64,000 nucleotides of DNA from Branchiostoma floridae (taxonomy: Eukaryota > Chordata > Leptocardii > Amphioxiformes > Branchiostomatidae), in NCBI RefSeq assembly GCF_000003815.2, contig NC_049980.1, positions 15,077,412-15,141,411 of the forward strand, written 5' to 3'. Position 1 is the stretch's first letter, and each line of letters begins with the position of its first letter. Positions 13,508 through 25,420 of the stretch are shown piece by piece. The notes beneath the pieces are model-generated. The model did not search any database. It saw only the letters and a list, made by a program, of their open reading frames with translations, and was not told the origin of the DNA. Both the position numbers and the translations under genes were made by a program.

Positions 13508-13715
13508 AAATCCATATTCTGGCTAGAGCGTTGGAATCAGAATCAGTAGGTCCTGAGTTCGATACTCGCCATGCCCCTGCCCCCATGACGGCGGAGTGAC
13601 GCCCACCGAGCCTCACGGCTAATCTGTCTAAAGGTGCCCAAAACACCTACAGATTTGGTGCTGCCAGTGTGTCAACAAGTGCACACTTGCCACTAAGACC
13701 CGTGCTTTTTTTTAA
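13508..13715 (+). mobile_element. tRNA-derived SINE
   Basis: GGCTAGAGCGTTGGAATCAG is followed about 20 bp later by GAGTTCGATACTC, which matches the pol III B-box consensus GGTTCGANNCC. The stretch resembles a tRNA whose acceptor stem no longer pairs. A GC-rich body follows, ending near a T-rich run at 13707-13770. A functional tRNA is unlikely because no complete cloverleaf forms. The parent tRNA was not identified. Confidence 0.55.
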
Positions 13716-16314
13716 AGATGTTCCTGGTTGTTGGAAAAAAGACGAGTTTTTCTTTTCTTTTCTTTTTTTTTACAAAAGAGACGAAGTTGAGTTGAGACTT
13801 GTTGCAACTATTTCTTACAGAGACAGGTCTGTAGGAATCTCAGCGCCGTAGTAATAATGTTGCAATAACTCTACAATATAAGGCGCATACAGCTGACAGA
13901 AATAACACATGTGATGGGGGGAGATGAGTGGTTGTGTCTACTTCCATCCATCACTAGTGTTTTGTCTGCTGTTTGACGCTTTTGACAAGTGACATGTTTA
14001 TTGCAATTACGCGGCTGGAGTGCCTCTTTTTCTGACCTTTGACTTTGCACAACTTTTACATTGTCTGACCGCTCAAGGAAAGGAGCTCCCAACCGCCAAT
14101 GTCTATGTGAGCGAAGCTAGGTATTAAACATCTTTTCAAACTTTGGTAATGTAGTATAATGATTTTTCCCATTTTCTTTACAGACAGCGTGTCAGATAAA
14201 CACGCCCAAAGATTCACTGAATCATCAAACGACCGTGTTCGATCTGTAAACACAATTCGCTGTCTCAGACGAGAAACTAATAAAACGTACATCACAGTAG
14301 GCTAATCTCTAAGCCGATTTACCGGTGGCATGAGACAGTATCAAAAGCCGGTCAAGTAGTGCCTAGGCGGTTGGACACTACTTGACTGGATGTTGAAACT
14401 GGCTTACAAACGTGCCGACGGTAAAACTGCTTGATGATTAATACTACTTTTAGTAGGCTTGGTGATAGGGGAATTATACCCGCGCGTGGTTAAAGATTTA
14501 GTTGTTATCAGCTATACGTTTTCGTTCACTTGAAGTAATTTGATGTTTGGTAATTAAACTTAGACAACATTAATGAAGTATTACCATCCGGGTATAGGAA
14601 ATCTCTGCGCATTTCGGACACAGTCACATTCATGGCGTCAGTGTAACGGTGCGATTAAGGTACATGAAGGGGGTAGGAGACCCTATCACTGATAGGTCAT
14701 CCTGCAACCCAAAGTAAATCTGTGTGACCCGTGATATTTGATCATTGATAAAAAGGTATGATTCAAAAGACAAAACAGGCAAAACAATTTTGAAAAGTGG
14801 CCCTTCGGCTATGCAATTCTCCGAGCGACCTGTCAAACATTTACTCGCTTAAAGGTAGCTCAGCAGTTACAGGCTCAAGTGGAAAATGAAAAATGTATCT
14901 GGAGAGTTTTTAGAAAATTCTACTGTGCTCAGAACATCAATCTTTGTGTGACATGGTTCAATGTTTCTGTTCCTATTTAGGTTTATTTTATTTCGATACA
15001 TGTGGTATAAGCATTTTCCTGAAAAAATAGCATATATTTCAGTCGGGTAACTGACTGTTCTTAATGAGCCCACACTAAGTGACTTTCTGTGACGTTCTTC
15101 CATCCTATCGCAATCAGTAGTTCTGGTCTACAAGCTCTATAACGGCGTCACTTAAAAAATCCAAACTCTGTCACATCATATCAGCAACTCAAATTTACAA
15201 CGTTACATAAATAAACAATCCATCTTCGACAACATGAAATGAACAAGAAAATCAAGGTCAGCACTTAAACAACCGTGAGTTAGCATTCGACATGGGACAA
15301 ATGTCAAGTTCGAATTCACTTGTTAAAACAGCTGTTTACACATATAGGAGGATTAAGGCCTGGTCCAAAGCAAAGGCACTTGAACATATTTCCATTAATT
15401 TTGTACAAGATGATTTTCAGAAACGTATGCCATACCGGACCAATGTAATAAAACATACTAAATAATCGCAATGTATTAGATACATACTGATTAGACAATT
15501 TTTCGACTTATCTGCTATCAATTCTTCTGCTTATGGTAGTATATCTTTATGTGAAATTCTATATTAGTCGAAAATCTACATTCTATGAGTAGCTAAAGTT
15601 AACGTATATCTAGAATGCAATAAATTTTTGTCTTCAAGGCAGGCTTCAATATCAAGAATCACTGATGCATATGGTATATTCAACAACTTTCACACATTAT
15701 GTATCTTGTCGTCGCTTTAGTCTTCCAAAGTGTCGAGTCTGCTTCTCTTTCATACATTGAATTGAAACTTTCTACTGTACATGTGACTCTCTGGCTGGAT
15801 CCGAATAGAGAGTTCACCTCAGGTCTCCACTTTTAGCGGTCACATTCGTCCTATGTTGTCAAAAGAGTTTGAAACCGTAATATTTTCAAGCAGTCCCTGA
15901 ACCAGCAGAACCATTCAACAACAAATTTCTAAGACAGCTCTTTCAGAAACAAACAAAAAAGTTGAACCTTGTAGGGCATATAAAGTACTGTACCAAAGAA
16001 TGCACTCAGTTTGTCATCATAGGACGAGTGTGACGGTGAGCCCGTACTGGTGTAAGGTGGTATCTAACTGCACTGGAGCACCGGTGCGACACTGCGGGGT
16101 TCTAAAGACAAATTTCAAATAAATTTCAAAGATAAAGGACGAGTTTTCTTACGTTTGGTGTAATTTGTTGTCTTCTAAGTCATACTTTTACGTATCACCC
16201 AATATATAGATTATAAAAAAGCGGCGAAAATAACAGTGCCGCAGTGAACGAACCCCGCAGTGCCACACTGGTGCCCCAAGCGCACCACATTTGCGGGTAG
16301 AGTCGCTGTACCGA
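13716..16314. other. Intergenic, downstream of the minus-strand transporter gene
   Basis: No gene is seen. A small hairpin lies at 14346-14392 (GGTCAAGTAGTG against CACTACTTGAC). No clear AATAAA polyadenylation signal for the minus-strand gene was found close to its stop codon. Confidence 0.45.
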
Positions 16315-19300
16315 CTAGTAGGACACATAGTTGAGGGGGAAGTTTCCCATGTCTGCCCGTGCTGCACCCCACATGATGAAGCCGATGATGGTCCCGCCCG
16401 CGAACATGGCCGCCACCGCGAAGAACGAGATGACCACCAGCAGTGCCGTCCCGGACAGACCATGTCCACTGGAATATTACAAACAAAACATGACGTATAT
16501 TTGCATAATGTAGATAATGATAGTAAAGATAGTTAATTCAGAAAAGAACTCCTGGGTCTGAATTATTCGCCAGAAAAGATGTTGCAATACAAAATAATCA
16601 CAGGAAAGTAATAATAAAACTATACATTTTCACAATAATGAAGCAATTCAAAGGATAAAAAAACATTCAGAATATTTTGCAACATTCAACATATACGAAT
16701 TGATACGTCATATAGCCTTTACTCAAGCAACTGGATATTTTCAGGTAACGTTAGCATCAACTACCTCTCGTCAGTTATTGTTTACTCATTGTTAACTCTC
16801 CAGAAAATGTAACATTCTTGCGACATTATTTCATTACCTACCCCTAGGAAGGCAATTTTTGCAAGCCCCAACCTCTACCCGTTCATGGCTCTATGGAGCG
16901 CCCTATACTGACCAGTGGGACGACTGCCCAAAACCGTGATTTAGTCAGGCTACCAAGATATTATTTTCCAAGATCTAAGGGCAGCAGGAAATGAGGTTCT
17001 CCAGCGAGGTCGTGACCTGAGAAGAGAAGGCGAGATTTACCTCATGCATCTACAGACAGCCTTCTGGACAGATAGGTGCTTACCTGGTACACCCAGCCCC
17101 CAAACGGGCACCAAACAGCATGATGAGACCCCCGAAGAAGCCAGACGCCATGGACACGCCCTTTACCGTGCCCAGCGTTTGGGAAGAGGCCGCCGAGATC
17201 AGCGCACCGACTACGGCCCCCGCGACGTAAACCACCTGTGGGTATGACAAATGTATACTCAAGTGATGAAATATTCCTGTTCTATTGTGATTCTATCTTC
17301 TATCTCTGTAAAAGAGATGTAAGTGAGATATGTTTTACAGAATTGATACAGCTTGCTCGAGTCGGATATTGATGTTCGCATACATCACCATGCAGTTTAT
17401 AAATTATTCCCAAGACCTAGGACGTTATATAGGACGTTCTGCATAACGTCTTTGCCAAGACCAAGTCACAATTTCCTTTCATTTCATGCAATGGTTTTCA
17501 CTGCAGTGCACCATTTTCTCACAGGGAGGCATGGTGTACCAAGCTTTGGTTTTCTGCTTCAAATTCTGAGCTAAATTCAGACAGAGAAGTTTTATTCGGT
17601 ATTCTGTTCTTCTGAAACAAGACATAATGTTACTTGTGCACGTAACGATACAGAAAATCTTGTTTGTTCCCTACCTGCCACCAGTTTCCCAAACCGGTCC
17701 TGTACCTGCTGAGGTACGGGGACATGCGCTGCAGTCTGTCGGTCACCAGGACCTGGGACACCACAGTACAGTAGCTACTACTGCCCCCTAGCGTGTCGCC
17801 CACGCTCAGCGTGATCACCAGCTGCAGCAGACCGATGAGGATACCTGGAGAGTGGTAGTAGGCGTAGATAGTTGTGTAATAACGCGCGTACGATTGTTGA
17901 AGTGTTCGTGGATCTAGCTAGCCTCCTTTCCACTAGACGATTACTGCTACGACCGCTAGTACAGCATTTGCGTAACCTTTCATAATTAGAGTATGATACA
18001 GGATGTACAAGTATGGTTCAACTTAGACAGGTAAAAATTAAAGATCTAATCCTTATCTACGAAATATGCGATATGTCAAATGTTTGGTCGCTCAGCGGCC
18101 GCAGCCTCTAGTGGAAGAACGTGTAAACCAGAAGCATGGAGGGGCATGAGGGTGTCAGCATCGTATTTATCCTGCCTACACTACGCCGAAGACATCGCCA
18201 CATTCACAGATAGGTCATTTCAGATGTCATATTTGTAATTTTGTGAATTATATCTAAAATTGTAAAATTGATAATTCTTTCTTACCTCCTATCCATGGTG
18301 GCCAAGCTCTAAGGCTCATGAAACAAGTCCAGTCTCCGTTGTTTGGTACCTACAAGGTGAAGTGGGCATATTCTATGAGGACTCGAATTGACAAACTGGC
18401 ATGGTGGCATGCCAAAATCATCGAGCTATACTATCAACGCTAATGTAAGAGTAAACGTTACGGACAGAAAGCCTGAGGGTAAGTACGAGGGACTGAAAGA
18501 GAATATATAAAGAAGAAATGATAGCAGGTGACGTTATAGTAATCTCTATTTTGCATCTTGTGCGTTATTTCATCAAGGTCCACACAAGTGTACCTTTGGT
18601 CGCAGAACTGTTCCTCAGCGATCGGCATCTAGTTAGAGGGTACCTTACCTGGACACATGACACAGAGCTTGTGTTGACATGTGCGTACTCGCATAGCTCT
18701 GTCTCCCAGGGTTTGACGTACTCCAAGCCGAAGATGAGGAGTGCAATGGCGAACGTGAAGGCAAAGGACAGAGCGGCATACGGAAGCGGTACCCAGTCGT
18801 CAAGGCTGTAGAAAACAGACGCCATATAAAATGTATATAGCTGTATAGAAGTATAGATATGTACATATATAGATGTATAGAAGTAGAGATATATGGATAT
18901 ATAGATATATAGATGTATAGATGTATTCACTATTTTTAGAGCAGCATGGTCTTCTGCTATACAGTTACACATATATATACGTACATTGGAAACACAGCAA
19001 GGTTAAAAAGTACTTTCTATATACTATTGGGGCCTATGCGCAGTCAAAACGACATTTCATTGCAAACACTGAATTTCCTTGTTGTTTTACTTATAATTCA
19101 ACAACAACGAATGAAATTTTTACTCTTACGTTGATTAACTTTTTAAGAGAATAGACAAGAAGTACAATTTAAAAGGCGACGTACTGTTTCTTCTTGTAGG
19201 GCCCGGTTGGTTTGGTGTACTGCACAACCCATGGCTCAACCGCTGCATACAGCGCAACTCCGACAAGGCAGCCGAGAAGGGTCAATACTGGACAGGACAT

Positions 19301-22300
19301 AAAGACAGATTAATATTGTTAGCATCATCCTGAATACAGACTTTGCCGTGTGAAACATCATAAACACAAATATCATTTGTCTTACCGATACAAATCAACG
19401 CTATGAAACTGCAACTAAAATTGGAATATGGTATGATTGAAAAAAAGGTTTTATTGTATAATTATATAGTTGATACTTGTTCATCCATTTCTACGACTTC
19501 ATTTTATCAAAACTACATCACATCCGAATTCCATGCCACTTACGTGCCGAGCCCATCCCCACGCCTGCTCCAACCTGTGCCAACACCATTCCCGGGCACT
19601 GCAAAAGAGAAAATCGTAACGATTCATCAAAACATATATAAGTTATGAACAGTTGGAAAGAGTGCCTAAATCTATCACCTTGCAGCATATGGATTGGATA
19701 CCCAAAGTTTAAAACAAAATATGCACATTGCCCTTTCCATCTTTATGTTTTATTTACAAACAACAATGCCCTACTGACCGCCCCGCTGATGGTCATGCCC
19801 ATGCCGAGCAGCAGCCCTCCCACCACACTGGTCAGCACGCCCTTCTCCTGATGGTTGATGAAGACCTGGCGGATCTCCTGGAACACGGGCCGGGTCACGG
19901 GGAGCAGCGCCATCACACCCAGGCAGAACAAACCTGTCGCCATGGCAGCCAGGAACGCTTTCATCATGATGAACCGCTGGTACACGAACTGGTCCCGGAT
20001 GACGTTTGGTTCAAAAACTGAGAAATGGAAACGTTTAGAGGTCATTTCTTCCTCAGAACACTTAAGCGCCTAGTGGCATGCGTACGTGGTACGAAGAGCA
20101 ACAGGTTCTATTGCTGTTTTAGCAGCGAGGTCATTTACGGGAAGCTTAAGGCTTCTATCCTTTCCCTTAAATGTACTTGAGACACATCCTCCAATACGCC
20201 CTTCTCCTGGCGACCATGTTACGCCGCTTCCGTAAAACGGATGAAGCCCTATAACCAAGATGCCCTTGTCTCCGAGTTACCAACTAATTGGAACTGGGCG
20301 CTTAACTTTGAGACTACTACCAGTCGCCAATCAACAATTTTTAAGACGATTCAGGTGACACCCATCACCCTTCTTTAGCGTCACTAGAATGAACTGACAG
20401 AATAAGTCAATACTAAAGAACGACCGAGCACTCGAGGTTACTAACTCGTAATCGTCGTATACAAATCACAGAATTGCAAATCAATGGATAGTTCCCATTA
20501 GAAACAAAAAAAATAGCAAGTTTCTTTTAGCTGAACTTTGTCTCATAATTCCGAAAGGAAACTGACTTCATATAAAACGCCATCACGCCTGATGCTCTAC
20601 TTTGTCGAAAACTTTCATTTCCGTAATCCTAAGAAAATGGAGTAATTCTACATATATCTCGACTTACTTGAGCAGTGCAACAATGGGTTGACTGGTGCCC
20701 AATGTACACGGAAAATTGGCTTTTATTATCTATTATGTGACAAGTATATCTAATCGAGTTCATTAGTTCTTTTTTCTGCGCAATATTGTATCATGTCACC
20801 GATCATATCATGGTACCTAACTCGTAGAATTTACATTTCAAAACTTGCTTGGTCCAAGACACCAAGGACATTATATAGAAGTGTGTCCTTGGTAACCTTG
20901 GAGAGACCATTCTATTCAACTAATGGTCGCAGGGGACCGGACAGTCTTCGGGAACGAAAAGTATGATCTAAAAAGCAACAAAACACACAGAACGTAAGAC
21001 GAATTAGTCATGACCCAACCATGATTTGTATATATTCTCTAATGAATGCTTTTATATTTCATCCCCGGTTTCATCCCGACCGCGCTCCGGTCCGGAGCAT
21101 TTATTGTATAAGTGTGTCTAGGCGCTCTGCATTGCGTCTTTTAAAAACAACTTTCACAGCAAGCCAGCCAGTCGGGCGAGCGATGCACCGTACATAAGGG
21201 TAGAGTTACACAGTCAACAGCCCAATACAATAGTTCTCAAGGACGTTCTTAGGTCAAAGGTTAACGTCCGGGAGCGTGATGTTGTTCCCTGGCGGTGACA
21301 CGAAAACTGTTGACTCATCGTGGCGAAGCACGAAATTTTCTACGGACTCTGCGGATTTTCTACGGCATGTAACGTCAGCATCTAGGTATCCAATCAACAA
21401 TGGGACTTCTTGTTGTTGAGCAAATATTTATCTGACTTGTCCCATGTCCGGAGACGTATATCTTAACTCCTGCCAATAATCTATGTCTAAAACGACATGG
21501 CTTTTGTCTCGATATTGACAAATAATTGGCGTATACATGTTTGTGGTGTCTACATCATAGATATACAAGACTACTGAGGATATACAACATCTGTCTGAAT
21601 AGTACGTACATACATCGATGGAGCTCAGGAATGTCAAGGTCGATATCTTTGGAACAACAACAATGGCTGTATCAGTAGCCTCCAACTTAGTACTGTTTCA
21701 CTGTTGACATATGGACATGTGCTATATTTGATACTAGTGCATCAAATTGTCCGAGACAAGTAGAAAGACAATTTATGCACTTATGTTCCAACACAATTTC
21801 AGTATGATAAATCATCTAGACATTTATAACTCCGAATAACAAACAAAAAATAGCAACTTACTAAGAATAGCAACATGATGAAGTTGTAGAGTGGACGCAC
21901 AACACGCTATATAATATAGGACTGCGATACCATCCAATAGCATTATACAGAGCTTTTGTACAATTGTTACATTTGTATAGTAAAATTTTATTTGACCTGA
22001 TTTTGTTGTGTCAATGTTAATAAATGATTCAATGGACCATTTCTTACCTCTTGTTTTTTCCAGGGCGATGCCAAACAGAATTCCTCCTAAAAAGCACGCC
22101 ATAATCTTCACACAAACATGCCACCACTTCTGGCGTTCTTTGGGGTCGCTCTCCAAACTAGCCTTCTCATTTGTAGTATCGGAAAGCGCCTCGTCCTTTT
22201 TCCTGTCAGCTTCCGCTGATAATTGGTATTTCTTCTTCGCCATGTCGCTGCTTTCTTCGGTTGTTGTCGTTAAACTTGCCTCCCTGTCAGCCCAGGCCAC

Positions 22301-22363
22301 TACCTTGTCACCACCGACAGGTGCTTCCGGGTGAACTGGCTGGTGTGAGTCTCTTGTCTGCAT
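16315..22363 (-). CDS. YeeE/YedE-family (sulfur/thiosulfate transport) membrane protein, nine exons
   Basis: Exons on the minus strand: 22363-22048, 20017-19779, 19598-19544, 19287-19185, 18805-18649, 18349-18286, 17844-17675, 17235-17084 and 16468-16315. All introns are GT-AG and the phases join into 1410 nt, 469 residues plus TAG. Start: the frame is open upstream, but the first ATG is at 22363; the codon 30 nt earlier is TTG. Residues 1-78 are a charged, Lys/Glu-rich cytoplasmic tail. Hydrophobic spans follow at about 80-98, 121-144, 168-185, 203-217, 246-265, 312-326, 369-385, 398-412 and 425-451. Family signatures: FEPNVIRDQF (107-116), GMTISGACPG (179-188, Cys186), GGSSSYCTVVSQ (331-342) and GAGCTSGHGLSG (415-426, Cys417). 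In prokaryotic members, including the thiosulfate transporter TsuA, conserved pore cysteines of this kind handle thiosulfate. That this protein carries thiosulfate or another sulfur compound is inference, as is its membrane location. An inverted CCAAT box (ATTGGTCAAT) lies about 25 bp before the ATG. Confidence 0.92.
16719..16740 (+). repeat. Fragment of the 7.15-kb foldback repeat family
   Basis: TTACTCAAGCAACTGGATA is identical to the outer part of the 7149 arm. It lies in intron 8 of the transporter gene. Confidence 0.5.
17921..18122. mobile_element. MITE family 1, copy C (intron 6 of transporter gene)
   Basis: This is the best-preserved copy. The left end is CCTCCTTTCCACTAGACGA, and the right end reads as ACGTTCTTCCACTAGAGG on the opposite strand, so the terminal inverted repeats are visible. 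The interior has TTCATAATTAGAGTATGATAC then GATGTACAAGTATGGTTCAAC, and GGTCGCTCAGCGG lies near the right end. Confidence 0.75.
18827..18926 (+). repeat. ATAGATGTATAGA-type microsatellite in intron 4
   Basis: A run of TATAGA, TATAGATG and TATAGAAG units about 100 bp long lies just upstream, in transcript sense, of exon 5 of the transporter gene. Confidence 0.85.
20018..22047 (-). other. Intron 1 of the transporter gene
   Basis: The longest intron of the gene (2030 bp). The donor is AGAG|GTAAG and the acceptor TTTCTCAG|TTTTTG. It is AT-rich and no other gene or repeat array was recognised inside it. Confidence 0.8.
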
Positions 22364-22684
22364 AGTCACGCCTCCTCCAGCCTTATTGACCAATCAGATG
22401 CTCGCGGATAATCAAGATTGACAGTTGGGTGTGGACAAAAGGACAAGACAAGTGATGCCCAGACGTAGTGCAATGCACGAGAGAAAGAACTCACCCTCCG
22501 GCAAAGCTTTCCACCATCAATTTTTCATGAAACCCATACCCGCGCATGCCTGTCGACTTGGGTTTCTGGTTGGCATTCATGTAGATTACAATAGTATGTC
22601 AATAGCTGGTTACAAAGGTTTTGTTTGCCCTTTGTTCACATCCACGGCTCTGTAATAAACATTGCACACTGTCGCGTTAATGTT

Positions 22685-22902
22685 TTATAGCACTAGGCAG
22701 TGATTACTGAGCAACCACACAGAGAACAAATTTGGACTTGTGTAGCTAGGGATTTTATGAAAGGAATGTGGCGCCAAATGTAAAATTATGGTTCAACGGA
22801 CATTAAAGCACTTAAAATGTTTTGAAAAACGTTCTTGATGCGCGATCTGTAAGCGGTTGCGGGCGCTTAGTGCGTGGTCCCATACTCTAGTGGAAATGAG
22901 CC
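22685..22902. mobile_element. MITE family 1, copy D (300 bp upstream of transporter start)
   Basis: The right end is CTCTAGTGGAAATGAGCC, an intact family terminus. The left end is the degenerate AGCACTAGGCAGTGAT. The interior has GGAATGTGGCGCCAAATG and TAAAATTATGGTTCAACGG, matching copies A and C. Confidence 0.7.
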
Positions 22903-23332
22903 TAACCACAAGAGATCCAGGCAGATGATGAATCACAGGAGAATAATACAACCTTGTCCATGACATCATACATTTTGAATCCTCTTACTTGATAAGGCTT
23001 TAGTGTAGACACTGAGTTAAGACATAAGTGGACCTCATATTTCATACTTAATAACCACCAAGAATTAAAGAATACTTCATTTTGTCGTGAAAAATTCATT
23101 CATCTTTTCTTGATGCCGTCATTGCCGTGTATACTAAGTCTCTTCATTAGGACTGTGCTGTCCCGTAATCTCTTAATCTAAAGACTTGCAGTAAGTAGTG
23201 ACCTTGTTCCCAGCCACACCGGCCCCCATTTTGGCAATGGTTATGTCATTCTTTTTGTGGAGTATTTTTTCCGTCTCGTATTTGTTATGAACAAGGTCAG
23301 TAACATTGTCTTTTATTTCGGACTAGGACTAT
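22903..23332. other. Intergenic, no gene seen
   Basis: Nothing recognised between the MITE and the first assembly gap. Confidence 0.5.
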
Positions 23333-23658
23333 NNNNNNNNNNNNNNNNNNNNNNNNNNNNNNNNNNNNNNNNNNNNNNNNNNNNNNNNNNNNNNNNNNNN
23401 NNNNNNNNNNNNNNNNNNNNNNNNNNNNNNNNNNNNNNNNNNNNNNNNNNNNNNNNNNNNNNNNNNNNNNNNNNNNNNNNNNNNNNNNNNNNNNNNNNNN
23501 NNNNNNNNNNNNNNNNNNNNNNNNNNNNNNNNNNNNNNNNNNNNNNNNNNNNNNNNNNNNNNNNNNNNNNNNNNNNNNNNNNNNNNNNNNNNNNNNNNNN
23601 NNNNNNNNNNNNNNNNNNNNNNNNNNNNNNNNNNNNNNNNNNNNNNNNNNNNNNNNNN
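23333..23658. other. Assembly gap, 326 N
   Basis: Unsequenced. The frames that read through it are meaningless. Confidence 0.99.
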
Positions 23659-23954
23659 AAAAAGAAAAGTTCTAAAGAACTGAATCAAGAAAGAGGCGAA
23701 GCTTTGCCAAGGACCAGAACTTGACGAAAGCGGATTTGAAACGTTTAGGTGAATCTCTTTCAAAGTTGCAGATTTCAAGGCCAACATAAAATCGTGTGAC
23801 TGTCTGAGATGCCTCGTGTTTCACCAATGATGCGATGACGTGATCAGCAAACCGCGATTTGGGCTACTACAACTGTTACCATTCATCACAATAACTTCGC
23901 TCTGTGTCAGTGTGTGCATAGATTAGTCTGTGTAACGCAAACTCCGCTGGGAGT

Positions 23955-24045
23955 CCAGGGCTGATTGGCCCCTCCCCGCGCGGCAATGTAGGACGGGCCA
24001 ATGAGAAGCGCGATTAAATCAGGCTATGGATAAATCAGTCATATT
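23955..24045. promoter_or_regulatory. GC-rich patch with opposed CCAAT boxes
   Basis: CTGATTGGCCCC and, about 30 bp on, GGGCCAATGAG form an inverted pair of CCAAT boxes in a locally GC-rich stretch. A TATGGATAAAT word lies downstream. It resembles a promoter, but no gene is recognised on either side. Confidence 0.25.
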
Positions 24046-24072
24046 GTACACGTGTACGTAACACATGTCTGC

Positions 24073-24113
24073 GATCGAACCAAGGAGGTTAAAAATAACC
24101 TCCTTGATCGAAC
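24073..24113. mobile_element. Tiny palindromic element with flanking direct repeats, copy 2
   Basis: The 25-bp core 24081-24105 is CAAGGAGGTT / AAAAAT / AACCTCCTT. It is flanked by GATCGAAC at 24073-24080 and 24106-24113. The core matches the one at 8053-8075 but the flanking repeats differ, as expected for independent insertions. In both copies the base after the core is G, so the duplication could be 7 bp with the G belonging to the element. Confidence 0.65.
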
Positions 24114-24198
24114 TCTTGCTCCGACAACTTATCATACATATATATACATACTTTCTTTCTAACGCCACAGTTTAGTCTAGAGGGATTTTTCTAATTAG

Positions 24199-25037
24199 GC
24201 TATGTTGATTTGATTATATGGATGACATCCGCGCTCGCACCGATTTTCGGCCGTTTCCGAAAAAAAAAAGTTTTCGACCACACAATAAATTGTGCAAAGC
24301 AGCTGTAAAATGAGCACAAATGTTCCGTAGATTGAAAAAGAAAGTATCAGAAAACAGATAACTTAAATCATAGTCTAATGCCATAGAATGCCAAAATAAA
24401 TCTAAAGTCAAAGAATAATGTGAAAGGACAGAAAGAAAAAAATCTACTGTTGGTAGGGGGAGGTACCAGTACAGAAAACCCAGGTCCCGTTCAGGTCCAG
24501 AGGATCATTTTCAGGTCCGGATCTGAACCTGGACCTTATGGTAATTGGTCAGTTTTGCTACAAATGAATCTGTTTGGTGGATTATTGAACTCCCACTGGC
24601 ATTTAAAAATCCCATCTCCAAGTAATAAAGGCTAACTGTCTCTGTACCTTTGACTGTAGAAATTTGGTACAATTGACTATAAACTCTGCTTGACTCCCTC
24701 TTGTTGTCTTCTTGGCCCCCGGTAAGACCCCAAATGCCTGCCGACATAGTGTGTCCATTTTGTAATTGGCGAAACCTGTTCCTCTGATTATTTCCAGGTC
24801 TGTTTTTTTTCGGATTGGTCCAAGAAGAAAAAAAATGTCTTGCACCCGTATAATGTACCGGTCCCTACACCTAACTGTTGGTATACCATACTATGTGTGC
24901 TTAGTCCTATGTTCAACCTTCCTGGCCACTTTGATTTCATACTGGAGGCAACTTTTGTTTTTGGCCAAACTTTTTTTTTATTCGCTCGCTCGCATCAGTT
25001 TTGGAGTTCCCAGAGGATGTCATCAAATCAACATGGC
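24199..25037. mobile_element. ~840-bp terminal-inverted-repeat element, family 2
   Basis: The left end has ATGTTGATTTGAT followed by GGATGACATCCGCGCTCGC. The right end read backwards has CCATGTTGATTTGATGACAT then CCTCTGGGAACTCC. The interior carries no transposase-like frame, so the element would be non-autonomous. Related ends occur at 381-500, 25421-25795 and 62609-63094. The boundaries are approximate. Confidence 0.55.
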
Positions 25038-25390
25038 GTTATATGAAAGAATGAGTTAATGCTATGTATACGTGCTTTTATAGTTGGTGTCTTATATTGG
25101 GCTTCAAATAACCCAATAAATGTTCCCCCTAAAAGACAAACGCCGTTGTAATGAATCAAACAGGTGTCTATTTACACATCTCATGGTCCTATTCATCCTT
25201 GCAATCAAAACATGTCACATTAAACAATTAGTTCAGAAGACTCCTATCAATAGGTTTCTACATTACCTTTACACGTGAGGAGCACAGTAGATGTTTTAAC
25301 GATTATTATTATCAATCATAGATCACAGCATAACAGAAAAAGAAATAATGCTGCTGTCAATCACTTAGTGGAAATGGCTTCCTGTGCCAC

Positions 25391-25417
25391 ACGTGCACGT
25401 GCACGGGGTGCACCGTG
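25391..25417. promoter_or_regulatory. Two abutting CACGTG E-boxes
   Basis: CACGTG occurs at 25391-25396 and immediately again at 25397-25402, followed by an inverted GTGCAC...GTGCAC pair. CACGTG is the known site of bHLH factors such as Myc/Max, USF and CLOCK. The site is about 770 bp upstream of the LRR gene start; a regulatory role is inference. Confidence 0.25.
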
Positions 25418-25420
25418 AAT

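Noticed and set aside
16188..16536. Overlapping frames on both strands around the last transporter exon
   Set aside because: They are alternate-phase readings of exon 9; only the phase ending in NFPLNYVSY joins the other exons and the family motif.
22364..22393. Ten-residue N-terminal extension of the transporter
   Set aside because: It would require initiation at TTG; the first ATG is at 22363 and the upstream bases form an inverted CCAAT box instead.
23257..23787. Long frames across the 326-N gap
   Set aside because: N positions are open in every frame; the real ends are short.
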